Part shown: positions 47,644 through 55,178 of the stretch, one piece after another | Numbering within the stretch: position 1 is the first letter of the stretch | Layout of the letters: each line of letters opens with the position of its first letter | Translations under genes and position numbers: made by a program | Notes under the pieces: generated by a model | Told to the model about the DNA's origin: nothing | The model's database searches: none | What the model saw: the letters and a program-made list of their open reading frames with translations, nothing else | From: Bacteroidota bacterium | Lineage (GTDB): Bacteria > Bacteroidota > Bacteroidia > Flavobacteriales > Weeksellaceae | DNA length: 64,000 nucleotides | Assembly (NCBI GenBank): GCA_023423715.1 | Contig: JAFAFC010000029.1 | Coordinates: 1 to 64,000 of the forward strand | Direction: 5' to 3'

Positions 47644-48937
47644 AAAAGACATATTAGACAATATAGAACTTCGCTCGGAAAGTGTTCAGGATATATTGAC
47701 AAAACCTCCTCACTGGTTAGTTCGTTGGGGAAATACAGTTATTCTTATAGTACTGCTGCTGATATTTTTAATGAGTTGGTTTATTAAGTATCCTGAATTT
47801 GTTCCTGCGCCAATTATAGTTACCTCAAAAAATCCGCCTGAAAAAATTGTTGCGAGAATGAATTCTAAAATCGAAAAAATATTTGTAAAAGATCATCAGG
47901 AAGTAAAGAAAGAAGAGGTTTTAATGGTTTTGCAGTCAGCAGGTAATTACGAGGATATTTTAAAGCTTAGGAATAGTATTGATTCCATACGTCCAAACCA
48001 GATAGGCGAATTCCCGCTTTCAGAAGGTGCAAAATATAAATTAGGAGAGCTGCAAAGTGATTATAATGCCTTTGCTAAAGCATTGCAGGACGAAAAACTA
48101 TTTACAAGGCTAAAGCCTTATGCTCCTGAAGATATTGCAACTAACCAAAGTCTTTCTGAAAACAGGGGAAGGATTTCCACATTGAAACAACAATTAAGTT
48201 TGGAGAATGCGAAATTTGATTTGACAAGGAAAAATTACGAACGTTCACAATCGCTATTTGATCAGGGTGTTATAGCCAAATTAGAGTTGGAGAATGAGAA
48301 AATTAAATATTTACAGGCACAACAAAATGTAAAAAACATAAGCATTTCTATTTCTCAATTGGAAGAATCAATTAATAATTTAAATAAAAGTAAAAGTGGT
48401 GTAGCCATTAATTCTGAAAAGGATAGAGTCAATTACTCATCTCAAACATTACAGCTTTTTGAACAATTACGAAAGGCAATGAAGCAATGGGAACAAAATT
48501 ATCTGATCATTTCTTCAACAAACGGAACCGTAAGTTTTCAGCAGTTTTGGGGAGAAAACCAGTTTATAAAAGCAGGAGATGCTGTTCTTTCTATTTTGCC
48601 AAAAGACAAAGAGGCTTTAGTTGGCAGAATGTCCATTCCTTCCATCAATTCTGGAAAAGTAGCAAAAGGCGAAAAAGTATTGATAAAATTGGATAATTAC
48701 CGTTATCAGGAGTTTGGAATTGTGGAAGGACGCGTTCAGAATATTTCTTTAACACCTGATGACAAAGGCGAATATTATGTAGATATTATTTTACCTCACG
48801 GGCTAAAAACATCATATAAGAAGAATTTGACTTTTGACAAAGAATTAAAAGGCAATGCTGAAATCGTAACACAAGATTTGCGTTTAATCGAAAGATTTTT
48901 CTATCAAATAAGACAACTTTTAGGTCATCAATCCTAA
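47633..48937 (+). CDS. HlyD-family periplasmic adaptor
   Basis: A 434-residue membrane fusion protein linking the C39 exporter to an outer-membrane channel. It has an N-terminal cytosolic tail, a transmembrane helix (TVILIVLLLIFLMSWFI), a lipoyl half-motif, a long coiled-coil hairpin (about 120-260), and beta-barrel segments (GRMSIPSINSGKVAKGEKVLIKL). The start is TTG at 47633, overlapping the ABC gene by 11 bases. No TolC-like gene is in the operon, so a chromosomal TolC homologue would be needed. Confidence 0.88.
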   Translation: METKKDILDNIELRSESVQDILTKPPHWLVRWGNTVILIVLLLIFLMSWFIKYPEFVPAPIIVTSKNPPEKIVARMNSKIEKIFVKDHQEVKKEEVLMVLQSAGNYEDILKLRNSIDSIRPNQIGEFPLSEGAKYKLGELQSDYNAFAKALQDEKLFTRLKPYAPEDIATNQSLSENRGRISTLKQQLSLENAKFDLTRKNYERSQSLFDQGVIAKLELENEKIKYLQAQQNVKNISISISQLEESINNLNKSKSGVAINSEKDRVNYSSQTLQLFEQLRKAMKQWEQNYLIISSTNGTVSFQQFWGENQFIKAGDAVLSILPKDKEALVGRMSIPSINSGKVAKGEKVLIKLDNYRYQEFGIVEGRVQNISLTPDDKGEYYVDIILPHGLKTSYKKNLTFDKELKGNAEIVTQDLRLIERFFYQIRQLLGHQS

Positions 48938-48974
48938 ATTTAGATTGGTTTATAATAAAACCACGCTAGCCTCA

Positions 48975-49087
48975 GCAAATAACATAATCGAAATTATAGT
49001 CATACGCCAACGCCACGGGGATTGCCTCCACTTCGTTACGGCAACTGCCAACAAGGTACGCCTATAATTTGAGATTATGTTAAATGC
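48975..49087. repeat. Long imperfect inverted repeat
   Basis: GCAAATAACATAATC-GAAATTATAG (48975-48999) faces CTATAATTTGAGATTATGTTAAATGC (49062-49087), enclosing about 60 bases rich in GCCAAC/GGCAAC motifs. The right arm ends in GTTAAAT, faintly like an integron attC core, but the left core does not match. Confidence 0.55.
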
Positions 49088-49165
49088 TTCCCTAGCAACG
49101 GGCAGAGCCCTTTTGCGCCATCGCGTTGCCAACGCTTTTCACCCAACCCACCCCATTTTATAGGA

Positions 49166-49529
49166 TGCACAAAAAAGATGCAGATAGAGTAGACCTTTGC
49201 CAATCGTTACAGTAGCTTCTTGCGAGAAACTATTTTATAGAAAATAAAAAAAATAGTTCGCGCAATCAGCCACTTCCACTCACACGCATAGCAGTATTCC
49301 TTCAATCCTACAGGAGCTTATGCCAATCTTTGGTTAAATCCCAATTCAAAAATACGTTAGTTTCATTGGCAAATAGTTTCAGTGTATTTCTTCATCGGTC
49401 TTTAAAACATCCAACGAAGCTCCTTTCGTCAATCAGTCATACAGCTATCTTTTCCAACGCACATCACATTTAGTTCTTGCATCTAGGTTCTCGGTTCTTG
49501 AATCTTTTCCTAAGCATCTTTTTTGTGCA
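49166..49529. repeat. Perfect 16-bp inverted repeat pair enclosing 332 bases
   Basis: TGCACAAAAAAGATGC at 49166-49181 and its exact reverse complement at 49514-49529. The enclosed sequence has no open frame of note. Confidence 0.6.
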
Positions 49530-50286
49530 AGCTTATCTACCCATTTTTGCCTTTTCATTCCAACGCTACATCTAAGCATCTCCAGCTCCTTCACAATAGG
49601 TATATGCACGCATATCCCTACCGTTTCGTCACCACACGCAGGAGTATATCGCCAAAGCAAATCCCAAACGCCATATACACCTGCCTTTTCCATCACTCCC
49701 CATTCTTTGCCAAACAACTTCACACACCATTGAATTATCGTTTACTCTAGAACATTAGTCATTTTTTAGCATAAACATAAGAGGAAATGGTAGCCGAACT
49801 TCGGCCAAAAAATAAAAAAAGAAGGCAAAGTTAGGGGGCTTCCTAATCCAGCAGCTATATTGTGTAAAGGTCAAGCCCTACGGGTTTTTGAAAAAACTTT
49901 TTAAAGGTTTCATAAGGAAATTCTAGCTTTTCATAGATCAAAAATCGGAAGCCGAACTTCGGCAAAAAACTTTTTACAAAAAACCTTGACACAATGCCCC
50001 GCCCCCTTACAAGAAGGCTTTCTTTTTTTTCTTTTTTTTCGGTTTTTTCTTCGTTTTCTTTTGAAAAATTGAGCGTAATCAAAGTATAAAACCCCATCGC
50101 ATGATAAATTTTAAAGAACACTTGTATAATTATGAAATAACAAATTACCAAAGCGATTCGATAACTCCAAAAAAAATTGCGTAAACAAAATGAGAAAACA
50201 ACAAAGCCCCACATTTGCCAAATCAACGATTCGCCGAGTCCATTAAAAATAGACAAGATGAGGCAACACAATTTTAGTGATGGCTT

Positions 50287-50901
50287 TTATTTTTTACTAA
50301 ATCTTAGTAATATCTCATCATCAGATTGTTCATCATCTATACTTTCAGAATAGCAAAAACTTACTGTTGGTTCTTCTTTAAATTTTAAATATAAAGAAGG
50401 GCGAAGTAGTTTGGTTTTATTGTCATTGTAAAAAGTTCTTTGTCCATTATTCGGATTTCGCCTTACTGTAAAACAATATATTTTGTCAGGATTTTCACTA
50501 TCGCTCTTAGATAATGATGAAACCATAATTTTCTCTAAATTTTTAGATTTTTTATTATTTACTTTAATCGGAATAAATTCTGAAAAATACTTATTAAACT
50601 GATTTAAAATACTTCCCAAGTTTTCAGAATAATCTATATCAAAAAATTCTCTCAAAGTTTTTGCATCAGTCATAAAGCCATTTGAATTGACCGGAATTAC
50701 TATACTTTTACTATTATCTGTAAGTTTTATAATATCAGTTTCAAGTAAAGCGTATGGCGGTTTTTCATTCTGATAAAGTTTGGCAAGAATTACATACTCT
50801 ATATCTTTGTATTTAAAATTAAATGCTTCAATTATCCATCCATTACTTTCCATATCAACTTTAAGTAATTTGAATTTCTCAAAAACAGGTAGTATACTCA
50901 T
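50287..50901 (-). CDS. Hypothetical protein (204 aa)
   Basis: Not firmly recognised; it resembles small Bacteroidota proteins of the DUF6037 type, but this is a weak impression. It is soluble, with no signal peptide. Visible segments are GWIIEAFNFKYKDIEYVILAKLY near the N-terminus, TLREFFDIDYSENLGSILNQFNKYFSEFIP in the middle, and an acidic end (SIDDEQSDDEILLRF). It stands alone between the gene-poor region and a decayed reading frame, a position typical of cargo or orphan immunity genes. Confidence 0.62.
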   Translation of the reverse strand: MSILPVFEKFKLLKVDMESNGWIIEAFNFKYKDIEYVILAKLYQNEKPPYALLETDIIKLTDNSKSIVIPVNSNGFMTDAKTLREFFDIDYSENLGSILNQFNKYFSEFIPIKVNNKKSKNLEKIMVSSLSKSDSENPDKIYCFTVRRNPNNGQRTFYNDNKTKLLRPSLYLKFKEEPTVSFCYSESIDDEQSDDEILLRFSKK

Positions 50902-51414
50902 ATTTTTTTAATTTATTTTATTGGCGGAATTTTGTATAAGATTGCAGTTAACTATTTAAAATACACATGTGATTAGTGTGTCCAAATTTGTTTTCATTCT
51001 GATTAATAGATATCTTCGAAGATATACCAAATACAAATGTTGGTATTGTTTTCTGCTTTGTATCAAGCGGTTTAAGGATTTGGATTGGTCTAACGCACTG
51101 TCTAAAAGTTCCTAAGTACTTATTTTAGAACTTCAAAAGCAAGCGGATTGTCTTAATACAATGGCAATTTTGACGTCGCCAAGTTTTGTAAATCAATCAT
51201 GTGTAAAGTACTTGCAGATCGGTGTTTTTAGATTGTTTATAGGTGGGGTTTATAAAATCTACACTTTAACTTGTTCGATTAATTTTATTAGTTGACTACG
51301 TTTTTAGCGTGATCTACTTCTGATGTTGATGATATAGTTTTGTGTTTTTGGATGATTGTTAAAAGATAAATGCGTAATCAAACTTCTTAGGACAGCGTGT
51401 ATCTAACAACTTTT
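50902..51414. other. Intergenic region with a decayed reading frame
   Basis: 513 bases without an intact gene. The minus strand between 51186 and 50956 holds a protein-like frame with two stops (listed separately). The remainder shows no clear promoter or terminator. Confidence 0.5.
50956..51186 (-). pseudogene. Decayed gene fragment
   Basis: On the minus strand, 77 codons read as a plausible alpha-helical protein (KLGDVKIAIVLRQSA, ELLDSALDQSKSLNRLIQ, QYQHLYLVYLRRYLLIRMK) broken by TGA and TAG after codons 17 and 24. There is no start codon at the upstream edge. The family is not known. It is probably the tail of a gene lost during island remodelling. Confidence 0.4.
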
Positions 51415-52281
51415 TTATTTGTATAATGAAAGTTTTAAGAAGTTATTATTTCTGTTAATTTTTTCCAATTCATTTTTTTCTGTATCTCGTATCATTTCAC
51501 TTGTATTATAGTCTTTACCATTCCAAGATATTTTAAAACCTGTGCCAGAATTTAATAATAAAAATTTTGCACTTTTTGCGGGGTCTTTTTTATAATCTTT
51601 CCAAATGGAATTGAATGCTTCATTTGAAATAATTTTTCTCGGGTTTTTATGTAAATTGAAAAAGTAAGATTCTAATTCATCTCTTTTTTCAATACCCATA
51701 AATTCAAATTTATGATTATTATGAGAGTCTTCTATTTTCATTATTAATCCTGGTAATCCATGAAATTTATATGGTCCATCAAAAATGGAAATATCAGTAG
51801 TATACCATGCAATCCACGTTCTCCCTCCAAAATTTGTGGTTGCTTTTTTAATATTAAACCCTTTATATGTGTCAGTTTCAGAGATTAAATCCCAAGTAAT
51901 TTTATTGTTTTCTTTAATTGAATAATTTTCAATACCTAAATTTGTATTCAAAATAATGTTCATTGATGGGTATTCTTTTTCAACTGAAAATGAAATCTTT
52001 GATTTGTCATAAATATTTAAAAAATTCAAATCTTTTGAATTTTTTGATTTATTATATTTATCTATAATTAAAGAATCGTATTGTAATTTAGAGTAACTGA
52101 AAAATGCAGATTTTTTAACACCAATATCTAAAAGCATTATTTCATTATCAACCAATTCTATATTTGTAGAATCAGCGGAAAAGGTATAATTGTAAGCAAT
52201 CCTGAAACTTTGCCCATAAAGTAGATTTATATTTAATAGTAGTATAAATACTATTAAAATATTTTTACTCTTCCCATTCAT
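51415..52281 (-). CDS. GLPGLI-family secreted protein (copy 3)
   Basis: A 288-residue exported protein with signal ending LLYGQ. The family signature GPYKFHGLPGLIM and the preceding KATTNFGGRTWIAWYTTDI identify the GLPGLI family (TIGR01200), of unknown function and found in Bacteroidota, often in clusters. The ATG at 52279-52281 gives a proper signal peptide and overlaps the upstream gene by 17 bases. It is last of three family members transcribed leftward. Confidence 0.88.
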   Translation of the reverse strand: MNGKSKNILIVFILLLNINLLYGQSFRIAYNYTFSADSTNIELVDNEIMLLDIGVKKSAFFSYSKLQYDSLIIDKYNKSKNSKDLNFLNIYDKSKISFSVEKEYPSMNIILNTNLGIENYSIKENNKITWDLISETDTYKGFNIKKATTNFGGRTWIAWYTTDISIFDGPYKFHGLPGLIMKIEDSHNNHKFEFMGIEKRDELESYFFNLHKNPRKIISNEAFNSIWKDYKKDPAKSAKFLLLNSGTGFKISWNGKDYNTSEMIRDTEKNELEKINRNNNFLKLSLYK

Positions 52282-53023
52282 ATTTTTTTTCAACACCTTT
52301 TCTCTCAAGTTTATTTCTACTAATAATAACATTTTTTGGCAATTTTTCTATCATTTTATTAAAATCATCATCATTCTTTTTTTGTAAAATTCTATTGAAT
52401 TCTTGTAACGAAATAAAATCTGTACCTATGGGGATTTGTTTAGTAGTATTAACTATGCTACTGTTAGTATCTATTTTTATGGCAATCCAACTATTAATAT
52501 CACTATTTTCTTCATATATTTCAAGGATCAAACCAGGTAATCCGCCAAATTTATAGGGACCTGTTTTAATGGGGATTTGTGTAGTATAATATGCAATAAG
52601 TTTAGTACCCCTAAAAAAAGTTGTAGCCATAAAACACGTATAACCTAAAATTTGTTTTGTATTATTATTGTCTATTAACCAATTTGTTACAGGAAGTTCA
52701 TCTTTCGTGAAGTAATCTTTATTACCTATATATTCGTGAATAATTATTTTATTATTAAGCTCATTTTTGTAGTATGAGATTGGGTACAATTTATCTTTTA
52801 CAAAAAATCCCATGTCTCCATTGTTTCCTTTATCAATATTATTTATTTCATCAGTTTTACTATAAACAATTGAATCTCTAATGCTTATAAAATTGTTTTT
52901 ATTTATGTACAAATTTTCTTTAAAATTTGTAAATTTTGAATTCTTATTAATGTATTCAATATGAATATTTTGAGCTGAAAACAAGCTTGATGCAAATAAG
53001 AAAATATAATATATTTTAGTCAT
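52265..53023 (-). CDS. GLPGLI-family secreted protein (copy 2)
   Basis: A 252-residue exported protein (signal MTKIYYIFLFASSLFSAQ). The signature appears as GPYKFGGLPGLILEI, but the upstream TTNxGGRTW segment is changed to ATTFFRGTKLIAYYTTQI. This is the most divergent of the three copies. It overlaps copy 3 and so is probably translated with it. Confidence 0.88.
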   Translation of the reverse strand: MTKIYYIFLFASSLFSAQNIHIEYINKNSKFTNFKENLYINKNNFISIRDSIVYSKTDEINNIDKGNNGDMGFFVKDKLYPISYYKNELNNKIIIHEYIGNKDYFTKDELPVTNWLIDNNNTKQILGYTCFMATTFFRGTKLIAYYTTQIPIKTGPYKFGGLPGLILEIYEENSDINSWIAIKIDTNSSIVNTTKQIPIGTDFISLQEFNRILQKKNDDDFNKMIEKLPKNVIISRNKLERKGVEKKYEWEE

Positions 53024-53092
53024 AATTTAGAATATAATGCTGTAATGAAATTTTTCATTACAGCATTATAAATGTATTAAAATTAATTAAAT

Positions 53093-53323
53093 TTAATTTT
53101 GTTTATTTAATTCTGCTAGCCTTGATAGCCCCATTTGTAAGCACTGATTGTAGCTATCTGCTTCTTTAGTTTCAGTCCAAGAATATAAAGCTTCACCAGC
53201 ACTATTATATGCAGTAAATGTCATTGTACATGTACCTTTAACAAACTTAGTTTGGCTTGTGTGTGTGACAATGATGCTACTACCATTTGCAAATGCAAAT
53301 GTTCCTAAAAGAGCAAAGCTCAA
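53093..53323 (-). CDS. Small exported protein, uncertain start
   Basis: A product of about 76 residues with a hydrophobic N-terminus (LLGTFAFANG) that looks like a signal peptide, then a beta-rich mature part with two cysteines (GTCTMTF and NQCLQMG). No ATG is available. TTG at 53321-53323 is the called start; the frame continues upstream as AIRFLSL to a stop, as if the original ATG had been lost. It is preceded by a 65-base leader nearly identical to the one before the small gene at 54592. It is unrelated in sequence to that gene. Confidence 0.55.
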   Translation of the reverse strand: MSFALLGTFAFANGSSIIVTHTSQTKFVKGTCTMTFTAYNSAGEALYSWTETKEADSYNQCLQMGLSRLAELNKQN

Positions 53324-53341
53324 TGATAAAAATCTGATAGC

Positions 53342-53406
53342 TTTGTTTTAGTTAAAAAGCAAGAGGACGAGAGAAGCATGTGTTTTTTTAATCCTGTTAC
53401 TTTTGT
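53342..53406 (-). repeat. Duplicated 65-bp leader, copy A
   Basis: 61 of 65 bases are identical to 54618-54682, without gaps. On the minus strand it lies immediately upstream of the small exported gene and downstream of a GLPGLI gene. Confidence 0.8.
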
Positions 53407-53443
53407 TTTTTTTGTAGGTTGGCTATATTTTTGTCTTATTTTG

Positions 53444-54268
53444 TTACTTTACAGGATATTTGATTGCCTTATCTAATTCTATAGGATTGTTGTGTTTCCT
53501 TAAATAATTTTGTTGGCTAGCAATGACATCTCTGCTATTAGCTTTTACTTTTTCACCTCTTTCATTTTCCACAATAAGTCCTCCGTCTCCAAAATCTTTT
53601 AGCGGATTAATAAAATTATCTAATAATAGTTTTTTATAGGCTTCCGTAGATATTTTTATTGGTTTGCTTGCATTTAAATTTTCTAAAAAATAATCTGTAT
53701 TATAATCATAATTTAAGTTCTTACTTTTAAACAACATAAAAATATATTGTTCTTTTAAATCTTTTAATTCAACAATTAAACCTGGTAATCCCTTGAATTT
53801 ATAAGGTCCTTCTTGCAGGGGAATAGATGGTGCAAACCATGCTTCCCAAGTTCTCCCTCCATAATTGGTAGTAGCTTTTTGTAATTTTATACCATCAATT
53901 TCTTTTGTATCTTTCAATATTTTCCAATTTTGATGATCTTTTGTTTCATATACATAATAGTTTGGAGATAGTGACACATAATTTAAAGTAATATTACTAT
54001 TACTATTTCTAAGCAATTTGTGGCGGAATTTATTATATGAATATAAATAATTGCCCGTTTCATTTCGCAAAGAATCTTTTATAAGAAAGTCTTCCGAGTA
54101 AAATTTTATTTTGTCTTTATTTATATCCAAAATCACAGTTTCTGTAATATAATTAGATTCTAATGAATCTTCTTTAAAAGAAACCTGATAGTAGAATCTA
54201 TTTGTCTGTGCAAATGTCAATGAGGCAAAAGAGAAAAAAAAGATTATTAAAAAATATTTAGTTTTCAT
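53444..54268 (-). CDS. GLPGLI-family secreted protein (copy 1)
   Basis: A 274-residue exported protein with signal peptide (SFASLTFAQ). It carries KATTNYGGRTWEAWFAPSIPLQEGPYKFKGLPGLIVE, the complete GLPGLI hallmark (quoted in two parts: the TTNYGGRTW core and the GLPGLI core). It lies between the two duplicated leaders, each heading a small exported gene. Function unknown; surface or periplasmic location is expected. Confidence 0.88.
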   Translation of the reverse strand: MKTKYFLIIFFFSFASLTFAQTNRFYYQVSFKEDSLESNYITETVILDINKDKIKFYSEDFLIKDSLRNETGNYLYSYNKFRHKLLRNSNSNITLNYVSLSPNYYVYETKDHQNWKILKDTKEIDGIKLQKATTNYGGRTWEAWFAPSIPLQEGPYKFKGLPGLIVELKDLKEQYIFMLFKSKNLNYDYNTDYFLENLNASKPIKISTEAYKKLLLDNFINPLKDFGDGGLIVENERGEKVKANSRDVIASQQNYLRKHNNPIELDKAIKYPVK

Positions 54269-54352
54269 TTGATGTATAGCTTAATGTAATATATTACCTA
54301 ATATAGAAAAAAACATCCTTAATAAGAAAAAATTTAGGATGTTGTAATTAAA

Positions 54353-54592
54353 TTATTCCTTTACGATAATGATAATATCTGGGCATTCTACTTCAACAGC
54401 AACGCCGTCAACCATTTTATAACACTTTGTAGTTTCCTTTAAACGATCAAGGGAATTGGTTTTTACAATCTCAATTTTTTCCACCTTTTTTTCATCTCTT
54501 TGATTTTTTTCAATAGTTGGTAAAGATTGAGTATCGTTAGCACTCATGATGCCAGCAACTCCTAATGCAACAATAAAAAATAGTTTTTTCAT
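54353..54592 (-). CDS. Small exported protein (79 aa)
   Basis: The signal peptide MKKLFFIVALGVAGIMSAND is followed by a charged region (KNQRDEKKVEKIEIVKT) and a C-terminal part with two cysteines (TKCYKM and VECPDI). The ATG at 54590-54592 gives a classical Sec signal, while the longer open frame upstream runs through the duplicated leader and is rejected. It has no double-glycine leader, so it should use Sec rather than the C39 exporter. Confidence 0.7.
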   Translation of the reverse strand: MKKLFFIVALGVAGIMSANDTQSLPTIEKNQRDEKKVEKIEIVKTNSLDRLKETTKCYKMVDGVAVEVECPDIIIIVKE

Positions 54593-54617
54593 AAAAATTT
54601 TTGTCTTCTCTAATAGT

Positions 54618-54682
54618 TTTGTTTTAGTTAAAAAGCAACGGGACGAGAGAAGCACGTATTTTTTTAATCCTGTTACTTTTGT
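54618..54682 (-). repeat. Duplicated 65-bp leader, copy B
   Basis: Partner of 53342-53406 (four substitutions). It lies between the small lipoprotein gene and the 79-aa exported protein on the minus strand. It may be a shared promoter or RNA leader. Confidence 0.8.
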
Positions 54683-54692
54683 ATCTTGTTTT

Positions 54693-54926
54693 TTAATTTT
54701 CGATTCGCCAATTTGTCCCTGTTTTGGGTGGATCTTTTGGTGGGTTTTCATGTTCATTATGTGCTTCTACCTTAATAGAATCATATATTTTCATGGATGT
54801 TTTTAATAGGTTTTTTTTGTTCTCGACCGTCTTTTGCTTCACGGGGATTTCATCATCAGCTCCTCTGCAGGAAAATAATGCTAAGCTGATACATACCATT
54901 AAGATATGTGTAAGTTTCTGTTTCAT
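54693..54926 (-). CDS. Small lipoprotein of the second regulator locus
   Basis: A 77-residue lipoprotein: MKQKLTHILMVCISLALFSC with lipobox, then a charged chain ending in repeated PPK (ENPPKDPPKTGTNWRIEN). It mirrors the lipoprotein at 40146 in size, acidic/lysine content, PPK tail and divergent placement next to a TPR/AraC regulator. The ATG at 54924-54926 is preferred to one five codons upstream. Confidence 0.65.
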   Translation of the reverse strand: MKQKLTHILMVCISLALFSCRGADDEIPVKQKTVENKKNLLKTSMKIYDSIKVEAHNEHENPPKDPPKTGTNWRIEN

Positions 54927-54989
54927 ATTTGGAGGTTTCATTTGTGCATTTCGGCCGAGAACTGCTGATTTATTTTTTGACCAAATTAG

Positions 54990-55017
54990 AGGTGTCCACT
55001 AAATTGTGCAAACACCC
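54990..55017. other. Possible IS256-type terminal inverted repeat relic
   Basis: AGGTGTCCACTAAATTGTGC continuing AAACACCC resembles the ends of IS256/mutator-type elements (GTGTCCA...TTGTGTAAAC). Only one end is visible and no transposase is near, so this is tentative. Confidence 0.25.
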
Positions 55018-55026
55018 ATGGGGCTG

Positions 55027-55060
55027 ATTATAAAAATCTTTACGTAAAGATTTTTATAAT
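55027..55060. promoter_or_regulatory. Perfect 34-bp AT-rich palindrome between divergent genes
   Basis: ATTATAAAAATCTTTAC followed directly by GTAAAGATTTTTATAAT. It lies between the small lipoprotein (leftward) and the TPR/AraC regulator (rightward), about 100 and 120 bases from their starts. It could be an operator for the AraC domain or a bidirectional hairpin. Confidence 0.65.
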
Positions 55061-55178
55061 TTTTACCAAATATGTTTTTAATCTACATTGAATCAGATAG
55101 TTGGTTTTTTGTTAGCATTCACTCAATTTATAATGATAAATGTTTATTTTTGAGGGAAAATGCAAAGAAAAAAACATA

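Larger units (their letters stand above)
48938..50286. other. Gene-poor, repeat-rich region (1.35 kb)
   Basis: No convincing gene in either direction. It is less AT-rich and more C-rich on this strand than its neighbours. It contains a long imperfect inverted repeat (48975-48999 with 49062-49087), a perfect 16-bp inverted repeat 332 bases apart (49166-49181 and 49514-49529), and two copies of the hairpin GCCGAACTTCGGC (49794-49806 and 49951-49963). A polypyrimidine tract lies near 50024-50060. A 138-codon open frame on the minus strand (49855-50271) spans this tract and one hairpin and is not accepted as a gene. An oriT, a decayed element or an RNA gene could lie here. Confidence 0.55.

Noticed and set aside
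48975..49087. Integron attC site
   Set aside because: Only one of the two core motifs (GTTAAAT) fits; the left core is wrong, and no integron integrase is present.
49445..49750. Overlapping 92- and 75-codon frames in the gene-poor block
   Set aside because: They overlap on opposite strands with unnatural composition and no start context.
49855..50271. 138-codon minus-strand frame with hydrophobic start
   Set aside because: It runs through a polypyrimidine tract and a repeated hairpin, and its lysine/glutamate run is simple-sequence translation.
53093..54592. Small exported proteins as substrates of the C39 exporter
   Set aside because: They carry Sec-type signals and no double-glycine leader.
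54353..54757. Longer N-terminus for the 79-aa exported protein
   Set aside because: The extension translates the duplicated 65-base leader and would bury the signal peptide.
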